A DNA stretch of 64,000 nucleotides, from contig OZ038378.1 of the NCBI GenBank assembly GCA_964036045.1, forward strand, positions 169,880,106 to 169,944,105, written 5' to 3'. Below the pieces are notes generated by a model. It was not told where the DNA came from and made no database searches. It saw nothing but the letters and a program-made list of their open reading frames with translations. Made by a program: the position numbers and the translations under genes. Below are positions 46,001-57,000 of this stretch, piece by piece. Source of the stretch: Eutreptiella sp. 'Long Island Sound 2002' (Eukaryota; Euglenozoa; Euglenophyceae; Eutreptiales; Eutreptiaceae). Position 1 is the first letter of the stretch. Each line of letters begins with the position of its first letter.

Positions 46001-47673
46001 GCGTCAAGAATGAGTGTGCGGACTATATCAGCCGCAACAACTTTGACGACATGATTGGTGCCAGGTCTGAGGAGCTAGCCAAGGAGGCGTTCAGCCGTAT
46101 GGATGTACACCTGGACCTCAACATGACCACGATCAGACCTCTAGATGGACTCCAACAAGTGGAGTACTTGAAAGAGTTTGGGGACATCTACAAACGCCTG
46201 GAGAAGCGTCTGGAACCCGCCCTGGTCAACCAGGACCAGTGGAAGCGTGACAAGACCTACCTTTGGCATGAGGACCGGATAGTCGGGCCTAGCGACCGTA
46301 TCCCTGCACTCCTCAAGGGGACCCAAGAGTCCACTGGTCATGTGTGAGCAAACCGTACACCGAAGCTGTTCAAGCAGTGGTTCCACTCTACGTGGACTGA
46401 CGATCAGCTGCGGAAGACCCTCCAGCCCATCGTGGACAAGTGCCCGTGTCGGTCCTGTACACCTTGGGATACCAGGGACAGAGGTCTCTATTGGACACTC
46501 CCTATCCCCCACTGTGCCAACAGTGTTGTCTACGTGGACTACACGGAGATGCCTAAGTTCAGGGGTTTCGACGTTGTCCTAGTGGTAACCTGTGGGCTGA
46601 CCAGGTTTACCAGGGTGTTCCCGTGCACTAAACATATCACCGGCGAGGAGACCATCAAGATACTCCTGGAAGAGTGGTTCTGTGTCTATGGGGCACCCAA
46701 AGAGATTAACTCAGACGAGGACGTCCGAGTACGCTCCGACACTGGCTTGTACAAGAGAGTCCTGAGGTCCCTCAATGTCCAGGTGTCAACGGGGATTCCC
46801 TATACTCATACGAGTAACCCCCTATGTGAGCGACAGATTCGAGTTCTCAAAGAGAACGTGAGGATATGGTGCAAAACTGAGCGCACCAAAGACTGGGTGA
46901 GACTACTCCCCGTCATATCCTTGATGACGAACTCCCAAGAGAGTTCGGCAACTGGCTATTCGCCCCATGAGCTGTTCATGGGACGCTCGGCGTGGTTCCT
47001 ACACGCTCCCTATCCTGAGGATTCCTACTTAACTGTGGGTAAGTGGGTGAAGGAACAACAAGATAATGTGGACAAGGCCAAGGCTATGCTCCAGAGAGTG
47101 AGAGAACGCCAGTGGAACAAGAAGAACAAGCATCGGGTGCCTGCCTCGTACCAAGAGGGAGACTGGGTGCTGGTGCACCACAGTCGGCTACCCGCCTGTT
47201 CACGCTCCACCAGCAATGACCCCTACTTTGGGCCCTACAAGATCCTGTCAGTGGATGGTCACCGCATCACCGTGCGGTGTTCTCCCCGACTAGGGGGGTC
47301 CCTGGTGTGCGCTGCTCAACAGCTCAAGCGCTACTACGACCCAGAGGACCTCTGTGGAGAAGCATCGGAACTAAATGACGAGGAGATCGCCGCTCTGGAC
47401 CTACAGGGTGCTGCCAGCCCAATGGAAGTTGAAGGAGAACTCCCGGACATGAATGCCGAGGAGATGGCTAAGGAAGGCTTCTACCTGGTGAAGTCGGTTA
47501 TCCGACACCGCTATTGCCAAGGGTGGCGTTTTCTCACCCTCTGGGAAGGGTTTCTAGTTGGAGAAGCTACCTGGGAACCCTTTTCTGCCTTTGTGCTTCC
47601 TGAAGGACGCGCGAATTCTGTTCTGGTAGACTACTTGTCCCAGAACAATAGGAGAGTTACTGAGGCTCGCTGA
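43019..47673 (+). pseudogene. pol: Decayed pol of Ty3 copy 2
   Basis: Homologous to copy 1 Pol over its length. The protease start has an 8-base deletion by DTGA, and its centre is missing (moved to 42513-42745). From 43228 the frame is continuous with two nonsense codons: TGA 45403-45405 (Cys codon in copy 1, RSFIGAC) and TGA 46345-46347 (Gly in copy 1, SGHVG). The extra NPRF domain is about 90% identical to copy 1 (12 differences in 118 residues). Also preserved: the Cys cluster, the HIDD reverse transcriptase site, RNase H, integrase DDE, GPY motif and chromodomain. This conservation in a dead copy reflects selection before it died. Confidence 0.93.
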
Positions 47674-49949
47674 AACGCTTGCCTCTCAGAAGTAGCCTAG
47701 GGACTGAACCCTTCCTATACCTGCCTATGTGTGTGTGAGTGTGCTGATCCTCAGGACCTATGAGCACGCTGCAGAAGTGGTGTCCTAATTATACCCAACT
47801 CTGCACCCTTGCTGAAACTGCCGGATGTCTTTACACGGTGCCACGGGGCACGCTCCGGGTCTCTCTGCCCCTAGGTGCCCAATTTCTGTGCTGGCACCAG
47901 ACTCCCTTGGGAAATACCCAGCGTTAACGCCAAGGTATTGGTTTTCTTACCTGCCTGCCTACTACAGGGGAGGGGTGGCCAAAAGCTATGAGGCATAAAA
48001 ACGCCGGTGTGCTAAGCGGCCAAAACCTAGACTACCACTGCCACTGCCCACCAAAACCCTGATAAAATTTCAGGAAACAGGCGGGACAGTGACACACACA
48101 CTACAGGTCCTACACTCACTACAGTGGCACCAGCCTTCAAAGGATGAGCAGGCTCTGGGCTCAAGCCCTCACCCAGGCCTACTACAACTACACACACACG
48201 CTACTTGGCGTCGTTGAAGAACATGTCTCAGGACCTAGTGGCCCACCTGTGAAAGGACAAGAGAATACAGCGCTACTAAGCGACTGTGGCCTAACAGGGA
48301 CGCCACTACGCGTTTCCTCGTCAGTGCTTGGAGGGAGGGAGTGCTCTGTTTGCGTGCACAGCGTGTATGTCGCCACTCACGGCTGAGGTACAGTTTGTTG
48401 ATTGTGTGATCAGCGCCCGTTCTAGCGTGGACAGAAAAATCCAAAGTCGCCGAAGGCAACTGCTGCTGCACCAATTCACCCTTACCAGCCCACCTGTAAA
48501 ACAAACGTTCCTGAACTGGGTTTGAGACTGAGGAACCAAGCCAGCCTCCACGTATTACACGCTTCTTAGGCTGACCTATAATACGCTGTTCCCAAACCCA
48601 GTTGCAAGCAAGGGAGCTTAAGGAACTCCACCCGTTCTCTTATAGAATGTGGGGTGGAGCCCCTGGGTAACCTAAACAAGGGTTGTACCGTGCGCAATAC
48701 GCGTGGCCTACCCTTTAATGCGCCATATGCATGCACGGGTATGCACGAATCTTGCAATCGTCTATTCTAACCCTTTCTTTTCCAACAATCCATACCACTC
48801 TCAATCACGAACTCAACCAGGGGGTGGCCCCTCCTGGGCTTACTCACCTTACCTACCGCTGCAGAGCGATAGCAACTGAGCGAAGAAAACGAATCACAAG
48901 CGAAGCAAGCGTGTGTATGTCCTAGGCTCACCACTAATTATTCTGCAATCTTCTAATCAATCCCTCTACTCTATGTTTGCGCTGCAACACGGCGAAAACT
49001 TGGAATCACGCGACAAGAAATGTGCATGCTGCATACAAAGCAAACACAACCTGTATGTTTATAGCTCTTTCTTTGAATTCATATTGGATTTTTCGAGTTC
49101 TTCATTCTTGATTTTTCCTAGAACCATGCGTGGAATCTCTACGTTTATTAATTATTGTATGTCTCGTCATTTCCTTATTATTACGTGACTTACTGTTATG
49201 ATCATATTTTTTCTATCTTTTCTGGCGCCCAATTAGGATGCGCTCCGGCGCGCCGCTTTTGTCTGCGTGTAAATCCAGGAATTTATAATCTCCGGTGATG
49301 AAAAAAAATTTCGTAAAATGTGCATTTAATGCACATCGAGATTCTGGACAGGTGTGTGCCCTCAGAAAAATTCTAGGCCCTGATTTGACGGATTTTGGTG
49401 TTTGTGTCGATCGTTGCGCTTTTGTCAGTCCCTCAACCCTTCGTCCCTTTTCTGCACATATGCTGGAGCGCGAACAGTGGAGTAGGCCGTGTTCTGGCCG
49501 AAAAACTGACTCCTGGACCACTGTCCAGAATCCCAGACCCCCATGGGAGCAAAGTAATTTTCAACGCCACCCCCTCGCACTAAGGACTAATCAGGTCAGA
49601 CAGCAGGTTCAACGAGACCCCAGACAGCGTGCCCTGATCGTATCCTGCGTTGGGGTTTGCGTATTGCACTGTGTTTTGCTATTTGGAGGGAGAGGTGTAT
49701 GCACACATGAATTGGCATGCCCATACTAACCCCCTACCAAGCCACAGCTGCCCCGGCGACGCCAATGAGCGCAGTGGGAGCTGTAGGTGTCTGTAATGAC
49801 TGAGCAAAAACTGGCAACTGCCCTGACGCAGCGCCTTCTTTCGGATGTTAGGGATGTTATAGGAAATTTCAAAAAGATGTTGAAGCGATGGGGAGGCCAA
49901 GAAAAATTCCCTTTTTCCTTCAGAGTGCGACAGTGGTGGCTACCACAGC
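47674..49949 (+). other. Long non-coding 3' region of Ty3 copy 2
   Basis: 2.28 kb, homologous to 408-2666 of copy 1. Short frames only. The persistence of the same length in both copies suggests a role or an inherited lost gene. Confidence 0.6.
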
Positions 49950-49960
49950 ACAAAGGGGGG
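49950..49960 (+). other. Polypurine tract of Ty3 copy 2
   Basis: ACAAAGGGGGG immediately before the 3' LTR start AGTAAG. Confidence 0.85.
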
Positions 49961-50736
49961 AGTAAGAAAAAGTGTATTTCCCTGCCAAAAGGTTACCTTT
50001 AGTTGTTATAGAGAGTCCTAAAGGCATAGCACATTTTTATCTTAGTATTGGCCTAACCAAAAGGGGTGACAAGACATTTTGACCTATAAAACCAAGCATT
50101 GAACTATGGATGCTGTGTGGACCCCTGACCCCCCAACTGATTGGACTTATACACCATTTCCTGGACTGACTGAGGCGCTGACATTAATCTAAAGCCTATA
50201 CAGTTTTCTATATTTTCTCATGAATGCCTAGCTATCCTAGTGGTCTGCACCCTAGGGGGCTGTGGCACCTCTTTTTGAGAGGTCCTGGGTTCAATTCCCA
50301 GTCAGCCTAGCTAAGTAGGAAGATCCCATGTGACATGGCAGTGACCTCAGCGCCACAAGCCATGCCACCTCAGCACCTATGGGACCCAAAACAAAGAGTG
50401 CACATCTCTAGATCGCACTATAAAAGAGAGGATTCACCTGTGGGCAGTTTTCCCATGATTGTAGGATATTTTCTAACTATCTTTTCATAAATCTGTAGTT
50501 ATTGTGAGTTTCCTTTGTTGCTACACCATCTCCTTTGACTGCAGCCCTTCATGTTGTGGAAGTGATCCTGTGGTCCCTTGCTTGCAATGTGGGTACTTAT
50601 TTTTCTGGTTGATATCATCGAAAGACATTTATTTGGAGAACCTGAACTACATCAAAGAAGCAGCAGGAGCAAGCAGAGGCAGAAACAAAACAATATCATC
50701 AAAGCAATCAACAGTGAAAGCCTGTTCTTACTTTCT
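49961..50736 (+). repeat. 3' LTR of Ty3 copy 2
   Basis: 776 bp, AGTAAGAAAAAG to ...TTCTTACTTTCT, followed by the CCAGC duplication. It holds the tRNA-like module at 50233-50312 with a perfect B box, and a TATA box at 50419. Confidence 0.93.
50233..50312 (+). other. tRNA-like module in the 3' LTR of copy 2
   Basis: TATCCTAGTGG (A box) and GGTTCAATTCC (perfect B box), with the ACCTC/GAGGT hairpin between them. Confidence 0.5.
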
Positions 50737-50741
50737 CCAGC
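50737..50741 (+). other. Target site duplication, right (CCAGC)
   Basis: Matches 39574-39578. Confidence 0.85.
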
Positions 50742-50976
50742 TGCCCTTGGTTTTTTTGGCAATAACGCCTACCGGGGGCTGATCTGTTGTGGCTGTCCGG
50801 GCGTGGGCTGGGCTGGTCTTGTTGGAGCCACCATCCCTTTGCCGGAGGCTGTTCGACGACGAGGTGGCTGGTGCTGGGCTGGAGCTATTGTTGGAGTTGG
50901 CCCGCCCAGGGTTCGAACCAAGGAGACCTGCCGCCGGAGTCTGCGCCCATAACCACTCATCCACAGACGAAGGTTG
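50742..50976 (-). mobile_element. tRNA-derived SINE-like sequence
   Basis: On the minus strand the head has TGGATGAGTGG (A box, 10 of 11) and, about 44 bases on, GGTTCGAACCC (perfect B box). A roughly 150-bp body follows and ends in an A7 run (GCCAAAAAAACC) next to the target duplication of Ty3 copy 2. Length, internal promoter and A-rich tail fit a SINE. Only one copy is in the window, so a dispersed family cannot be shown. Confidence 0.45.
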
Positions 50977-51059
50977 CAGGAATCTGAACCACCCCAATCT
51001 TGCAAAGAGCATCACGTAAAGCAGTACCACCTATGATTTTATGAAGCAGGCTCATCCCA

Positions 51060-52240
51060 AAATTAATTTTGGCTGATTTTTGACGAAAAATGTGACATTT
51101 TGGCGGAGAGAGGCTGCCAAAACTGGTCCATGTGCATTCCTTTGCTCCTGTGACGCGTTTTTGTTGCATCGGGCACCCTTGAAATAGGGGGGGGGGTCTT
51201 GGAAGTCCCCGCCAGGGCGAAAAAACCTGTTTCGGGCCAAAAAATGGCAAATTTTGGCACATTTTTGACAAAAAATGGCAGATTTTGGCGAAGACGGGCT
51301 CCAGAAATTGGTCAGTATGAACTTGTTCGTTCCTGAGACGTGTTTTTTTGTATTGGGCACCCTCAAAATAGGGGGGGGGGGTCGTTGCCAGTCCACGACA
51401 GGGCAAAAAACCTATTTTTGGCAAAAAAATGGCCTTTTTTTGGCCCATTTTTGACGAAAAATGTCAAATTTTGGCGAAGACGGGCTGCAGAAATTGGTCT
51501 TTATGAGGTTGTTTGCTCCTGGGACGTTTTTTCTTGTATCGGGCACCCTCAAAATAGGGGGGGGGGTCGTTGCCAGTCCATCACAGGGCAAAAAAAACCT
51601 ATTTTTGGCCAAAAAAATGGCCTTTTTTGGCCCATTTTTGACGAAAAATGTCAAATTTTGGCGAAGACGGGCTCCAGAAATTGGTCAGTATGAACTTGTT
51701 CGTTCCTGAGACGTGTTTTTTTGTATTGGGCACCCTCAAAATAGGGGGGGGGGGTCGTTGCCAGTCCACGACAGGGCAAAAAACCTATTTTTGGCAAAAA
51801 AATGGCCTTTTTTGGCCCATTTTTGACGAAAAATGTCAAATTTTGGCGAAGACGGGCTCCAGAAATTGGTCAGTATGAACTTGTTTGTTCCTGAGACGTG
51901 TTTTTTTGTATTGGGCACCCTCAAAATAGGGGGGGGGGGTCGTTGCCAGTCCACGACAGGGCAAAAAACCTATTTTTGGCAAAAAAATGGCCTTTTTTGG
52001 CCCATTTTTGACGAAAAATGTCAAATTTTGGCGAAGACGGGCTCCAGAAATTGGTCAGTATGAACTTGTTTGTTCCTGAGACGTGTTCTTTTGTATTGGG
52101 CACCCTCAAAATAGGGGGGGGGGGGTCGTTGCCAGTCCACAACAGGGCAAAAAACCTATTTTTGGCAAAAAAATGGCCTTTTTTGGCCCATTTTTGACGA
52201 AAAATGTCAAATTTTGGCGAAGACGGGCTCCAGAAATTTC
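51060..52240 (+). repeat. 185-bp AT-rich satellite, about six copies
   Basis: The unit contains TTTTTGGCCCATTTTTGACG, a box beginning CCAGAAATTGGTC and a G8-G11 run after CTCAAAATA. Copies recur at 185-187 bp (for example 51461, 51648, 51833). The first copies diverge most; the last four are almost identical. Short frames inside are repeat artefacts. Confidence 0.93.
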
Positions 52241-52248
52241 TTACTCTT

Positions 52249-52800
52249 GAGACGTGCAACACATCAGCAAATTGCAACATGTATCCTTCCCATTTGACAC
52301 AGATACAACAGGCGCACAAACAAACTCATCGGAGACGTGCAACACATCAGCAAATTGGAACATGCCGCCAATGGACAAATGGAGTCAAAGCTGACATTGG
52401 CGAAGGCAAAGCTGATCAACTCGGACACCCCCAAGATTCCATGTCTCAAGGAACTCTGAATGAATCGCAGGATGCAGAATGCTGATTGAATTCGATCCAG
52501 AAATTGGTCTGTATGAACTTTCTTACTCCTGAGACGTGCAACACATCAGCAAATTGGAACATGCCGCCAATGGACAAATGGAGTCAAAGCTGACATTGGC
52601 GAAGGCAAAGCTGATCAACTCGGACACCCCCAAGATTCCATGTCTCAAGGAACTCTGAATGAATCGCAGGATGCAGAATGCTGATTGAATTCGATCCAGA
52701 AATTGGTCTGTATGAACTTTCTTACTCCTGAGACGTGCAACACATCAGCAAATTGGAACATGCACTCGGACACCCCCAAGATTCCACGTCTGAAGGAACT
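52249..52800 (+). repeat. 199-bp tandem repeat, about 2.5 copies
   Basis: GAGACGTGCAACACATCAGC recurs at 52332, 52531 and 52730. Each unit ends with the box CCAGAAATTGGTCTGTATG, which is also in the adjoining 185-bp unit, so the two satellites share about 40 bp. Confidence 0.9.
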
Positions 52801-52837
52801 CTGAATGAATCGCAGGAATAGAGCTAGTCACGACTGG

Positions 52838-53282
52838 ACGACGACGTTCAACTGACGACAGGCAACAGACAACAGACAACAGACAACAGACAACACTGGA
52901 CGACGTCCAATTTACCTCAGGCGACACGCAACAGACAACAGACAACAGACAACAGACAACAGGCAGGCAACAGACCAGACCGCAGACAACAGACAACAGA
53001 CAACAGACAACAGACAACAGACAACAGACAACAGACAACAGACAACAGACAACAACAATGGACGACAACGTACAACTGACGGCAGGCAACAGACAACAGA
53101 CCGCAGACAACAGACAACAGACAACAGACAACAGACAACAGACAACAGACAATGGACGACGACGTATAACTGACGGCAGGCAACAGACAACAGACCGCAG
53201 ACAACAGACAACAGACAACATACAATGGACGACAACGCTCAACTGACGGCAGGCAACAGACAACAGACAACAGACAATAGAC
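52838..53282 (+). repeat. (ACAACAG)n minisatellite with interspersed spacers
   Basis: Runs of the 7-mer ACAACAG are broken by related spacers such as CTGACGGCAGGCAACAG and TGGACGAC, giving a higher-order period near 100 bp. Confidence 0.92.
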
Positions 53283-53690
53283 AAGTGGGAGAGGCCTGCA
53301 TGTAAATGAGATCCAGACACTATCCAGACACTCTTGTGGAACAATAGGCCACTCTTTGGCACAGCATAGTCATTGCCCATGGAATCTTGCATTGTGGTAG
53401 ATTTCGGAGCCTGTCACAATCAAATACAGGATGAACCATGCAGTGATTGTTGGACGCAGAAAATAAATGGTAAACTAAAGCACTGCCACAGAAAGTGGAG
53501 CAGCTGTGCAGCCACAGAAGGCACTGTTGTCTTCACACCTTCCTCACCTTTTTGCTTGTGTGTGGCATATGAATATGCTTTTGAGACGGAGACTTCCATC
53601 CTCCACTGGTACAATTCACCATACACAGAGAAAGACGCCTTTGAAACTACAACAGCAGGGAATTTATGAATCCGAAATCTAAGCCTGGGC
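53283..53690. other. Spacer, no gene seen
   Basis: A 98-codon frame on the plus strand (53373-53669) has no recognisable motif and no support. Confidence 0.4.
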
Positions 53691-54035
53691 TCAGCACCAC
53701 CTATTTTGGTGCATGCCCATGCCCTGCCCCATGCCCATACCCATACCCATACCCATGCCTTGCCCCATTGCCGCACCCATACCCATCCCAGGTCCCATAC
53801 CCATGCCCTGTCCCATACCCACCCCTTGCCCCATCCCGGTACCCATACCCATCCCTTGCCCCATACTCATACCCGTACCCATGCCCATGCCCTGCCCCAC
53901 GCCAACGCCCATGCCTGTGCCCATCAGCATGTTAGGGTTTTGTCCCATGCCCACACCCATGCCCATGCCTGACCCCATCCCCATGCCCATGTTCGGGCCC
54001 ATAGGCATGTTTGAGTTTTGCCCCATACCCATACC

Positions 54036-54069
<34 letters not shown>

Positions 54070-57000
54070 CTTGGCCCCATCCCCATCCCCATCCCCATTC
54101 CCATGGCCTGTCCCGCACCACCACCCTGCACCATGCCCTGCACCATGCCATGACCCTGCCCGGTGCCCATTCCCATGTTCGTGCCCTGCACCATGCCATG
54201 ACCCTGCCCGGTGCCCGTTCCCATGTTCGTGCCCTGCACCACGCCATGGCGGGGCTCATTGCCCATGCCCTGTGCCGTGCTTGCACCCGAATTCTTGTCC
54301 GAACTCTTACTACGCCTTAGGTCGTCCAATTCCTTCTCCATCTCACTCAGGCGGTTGGCCCTTGCCGCCAGCAAACTTTTTTGCGAAGCCAATTCCTTCT
54401 TGCAAGCCTCCTTCTCGGCGCGCTCCTTGGCCGCATCCTTCAATGCCTTGGCCGCCTTTGCATTCGCCACCTTAGCGAGCTTCGCTTCCGCCTTGGCCTT
54501 GGCATGTGCAGCAGTGGCGGCAGCTGCGTGCGCCTTGAGCTCCTTGGCATGTGCAGCATCCCGCTTGCGAGCATCATCCTTCTTGGCGCCATCATCCTTC
54601 TTCGCACCATCATCCTTCTTGGGCGCCGCGTCAGCAAGGTGCACGCGATCCGACCTCCGTGGGCCCTGGGGTGCTGCAGGCAAAGTGGGCCTTCGCCTGT
54701 TGACTTCATGGACCTATAGGCAAAAGGAAAAAGAGCTCTGCGGTGTTGTGCTCTGCGGTGTTGTTGTGTTCTGGTCTAATTTACCGCATTGGGAGATGGG
54801 AGTTGCACACTATGCCTAAAAATTGAAAAATTCGCCCACTATATCCTTTCTTTGGAAGATTCTCCAACCTCATTTGCTACGGCCCATATGGGAGAGGAGA
54901 GACAAAGTAAGAAGGCAAAGATGACACATGTAGGCACAACACAAGAAGAAAAACACTCTTCAGGCCATGAACCTGTCAGGTGCAATGTTCGCCAAATACA
55001 CATAGATTATAATTCGCACACTGCACACTACATACATCACGTGGGGAATCAATGGCCATTGGCAATGGGTGTTCAGCATCTCCAAACTGCATCGCCAGAA
55101 AGTACGCGGGGCGACCAGCTGGATGAAGAAGTGAGCGAGCATTTTCAGCAGGAACTTGGAAATAATCACGGTCACCAACTTCCCATGTGTACTCTCCACT
55201 GCTCAAGATGACCTTCACCTTCCATGAAGTCCCTTTCGGTAGGCCTAGTGGCACAAAGACCGTCAATCCCGAACGCTTTTCGGCCCAAAAATTGGTGAAT
55301 GAGCCTTCACGGCTGCCCTTCAGGCGCCCAAAGTAAACACCTTGCAAGGGCAGCCCATATGTCGTCCTTTGAGCCGTAATGGACTGCAGCACGTGCTCTT
55401 GCCATTCATCGGCTTCGTCCTCAAGTGCGGCTGGGTGCAGCCGCATCTCTCCAAGGTCGGGCCACATATATTCAAATGATTCCACTCGCAAACTGCGTGC
55501 TTTGACTGTGCACTTGTTCAACACGTCACCTGTTCGAGAGAAGGCCTTTCGCCGCACCAAAGCATGGATATCGGGGTCCTCATCATCATGCTTGTCGCCA
55601 TCGTCAAGGATTTCGAGGTCATCATCATCATCATGATTGTCGCCATCCCTTGGTTCAAGGATATCGGAGTAATCATCATCATCATGCTTGTGGCCATCCC
55701 TTCTGTCATGCTTTCCCGGGAAGAGGGTGCGGGACAACGGAGGGGTGACTCGCCCTTCCCCAGACTTGTCAGTCATGTAACCGTCCCCGGCGTCGTCACT
55801 ATTGGCAATGACGTGTGCCTCATCCTTTCTACTTGGGGGTCCTACGGTCAACCCATCCATTGACAAGGAAGACAAGGAGGACAAGGAAGACGTCTTTTGC
55901 AAGATATGTTCCTTTGAATCGGTAGCACGTGGTGCAGCTCCTGACTCATCCATTGAGTCCTCGTCCTCGTCGTCCACCGCCAAAGACAACGCAGAAGTCT
56001 TTCCCAAGAGAGGCTTAAAAGTGCAGGCCTCCTTTGGACGTGCAGCAGGCACAGTGCAGGGCTCCCTTAGGCCATCATCGAGATCCCTACGGAAGGCAGA
56101 CCGCATCTCTTTTGACGTGGCACTCTTAGTGTGGTAGGCTCCGTATGCATCCAGAAGTGCAGCCATGCTCTTGGCATCCCAGTCTCGGGTATCATCCAAT
56201 GCAGATGACCCATCTTCCCTAACCCGTTGCAGCACGCGGCGAATTTCCTCCTCCGGTGCCTTCCGCCCCCGCTCAGCCTTTTTTGCCGCTGGCTTCGCGG
56301 TTTTTTTGAGGCATGGCTTCTTCTTTCTCTTCTCGGCTGATGGTGGAGATGCATTGCTCGGCCGCTTTCTCTTTGAATCACCGTCACTCTCATCAGAGGC
56401 ATCATCCCCGCTACTGACATCCCCGCTACTACTTCCTTCATCCGGGTTGAAAGCGGCATGAGCGGCCTTTGCGTCTTCGGACAGAATTGCTACCGCGGGC
56501 GAGATTTCACGTATCCCATAAATGAGCTTCGGTAGCACGTGCTCTGGTTTGTACCTATTCGGCCCATCCGAATGCTGAAGCTCGATCTCACCATTGGGGA
56601 ACACTTTCCCAGTAACCTTCCCCTTCCATGCTACTTGAAAGAGGGTGGGTGCGGTGGGTGGTGTGCCTTTCTCCCGTACGCGACCACTGAGCCCAAAGGC
56701 CACCGAATTGATTTGCAAATCATTCTTCACTGCGGTATGCTCCTCAGCCGGTTCCTCCTCCGCCCGGAAAACATCACTGATATGGTATTTGAGGGCTTCG
56801 GCTTTGGAGCAAAACCGTTTGTGGTCGCGTACATCTGCCTCCCCGGACATGATTGCCAAGCCTAAGACAGGGTTCACTTGTGGTAGGCGGAAGAAACACT
56901 TTTGGGGGGGGGGGGGGAAGGGGGGGTGATATGTCATTTTCCCAATCCAACGATGAGATGTGCCGCACGATATATTTGCCTTGGTGACCCTTGAACAAAC

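Larger units (their letters stand above)
39579..50736 (+). mobile_element. Ty3/gypsy LTR retrotransposon, copy 2 (older, decayed)
   Basis: 11.16 kb with both LTRs, primer site, gag, pol, 2.28-kb 3' region and polypurine tract in the same order as copy 1. Over the first 165 LTR bases I counted 9 differences, about 95% identity, so it is much older than copy 1. Gag and pol carry nonsense codons, frameshifts, and a protease segment moved into gag in inverted orientation. It cannot make a full Gag-Pol. Its LTR starts differ from copy 1 over the first 300 bp or so, while the tRNA-like module and the part up to the TATA box are shared, so the two copies are separate subfamilies. Confidence 0.95.

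Noticed and set aside
52838-53282. Regular short repeats suggesting a CRISPR array
   Set aside because: The 7-mer runs have no unique spacers of constant length, and the DNA is eukaryotic.
55560-55700. Antisense frame of Met/Ile-rich repeats over the CATCAT stretch
   Set aside because: It is the complement of Asp/His codons in exon 2 of the transposase-like gene.
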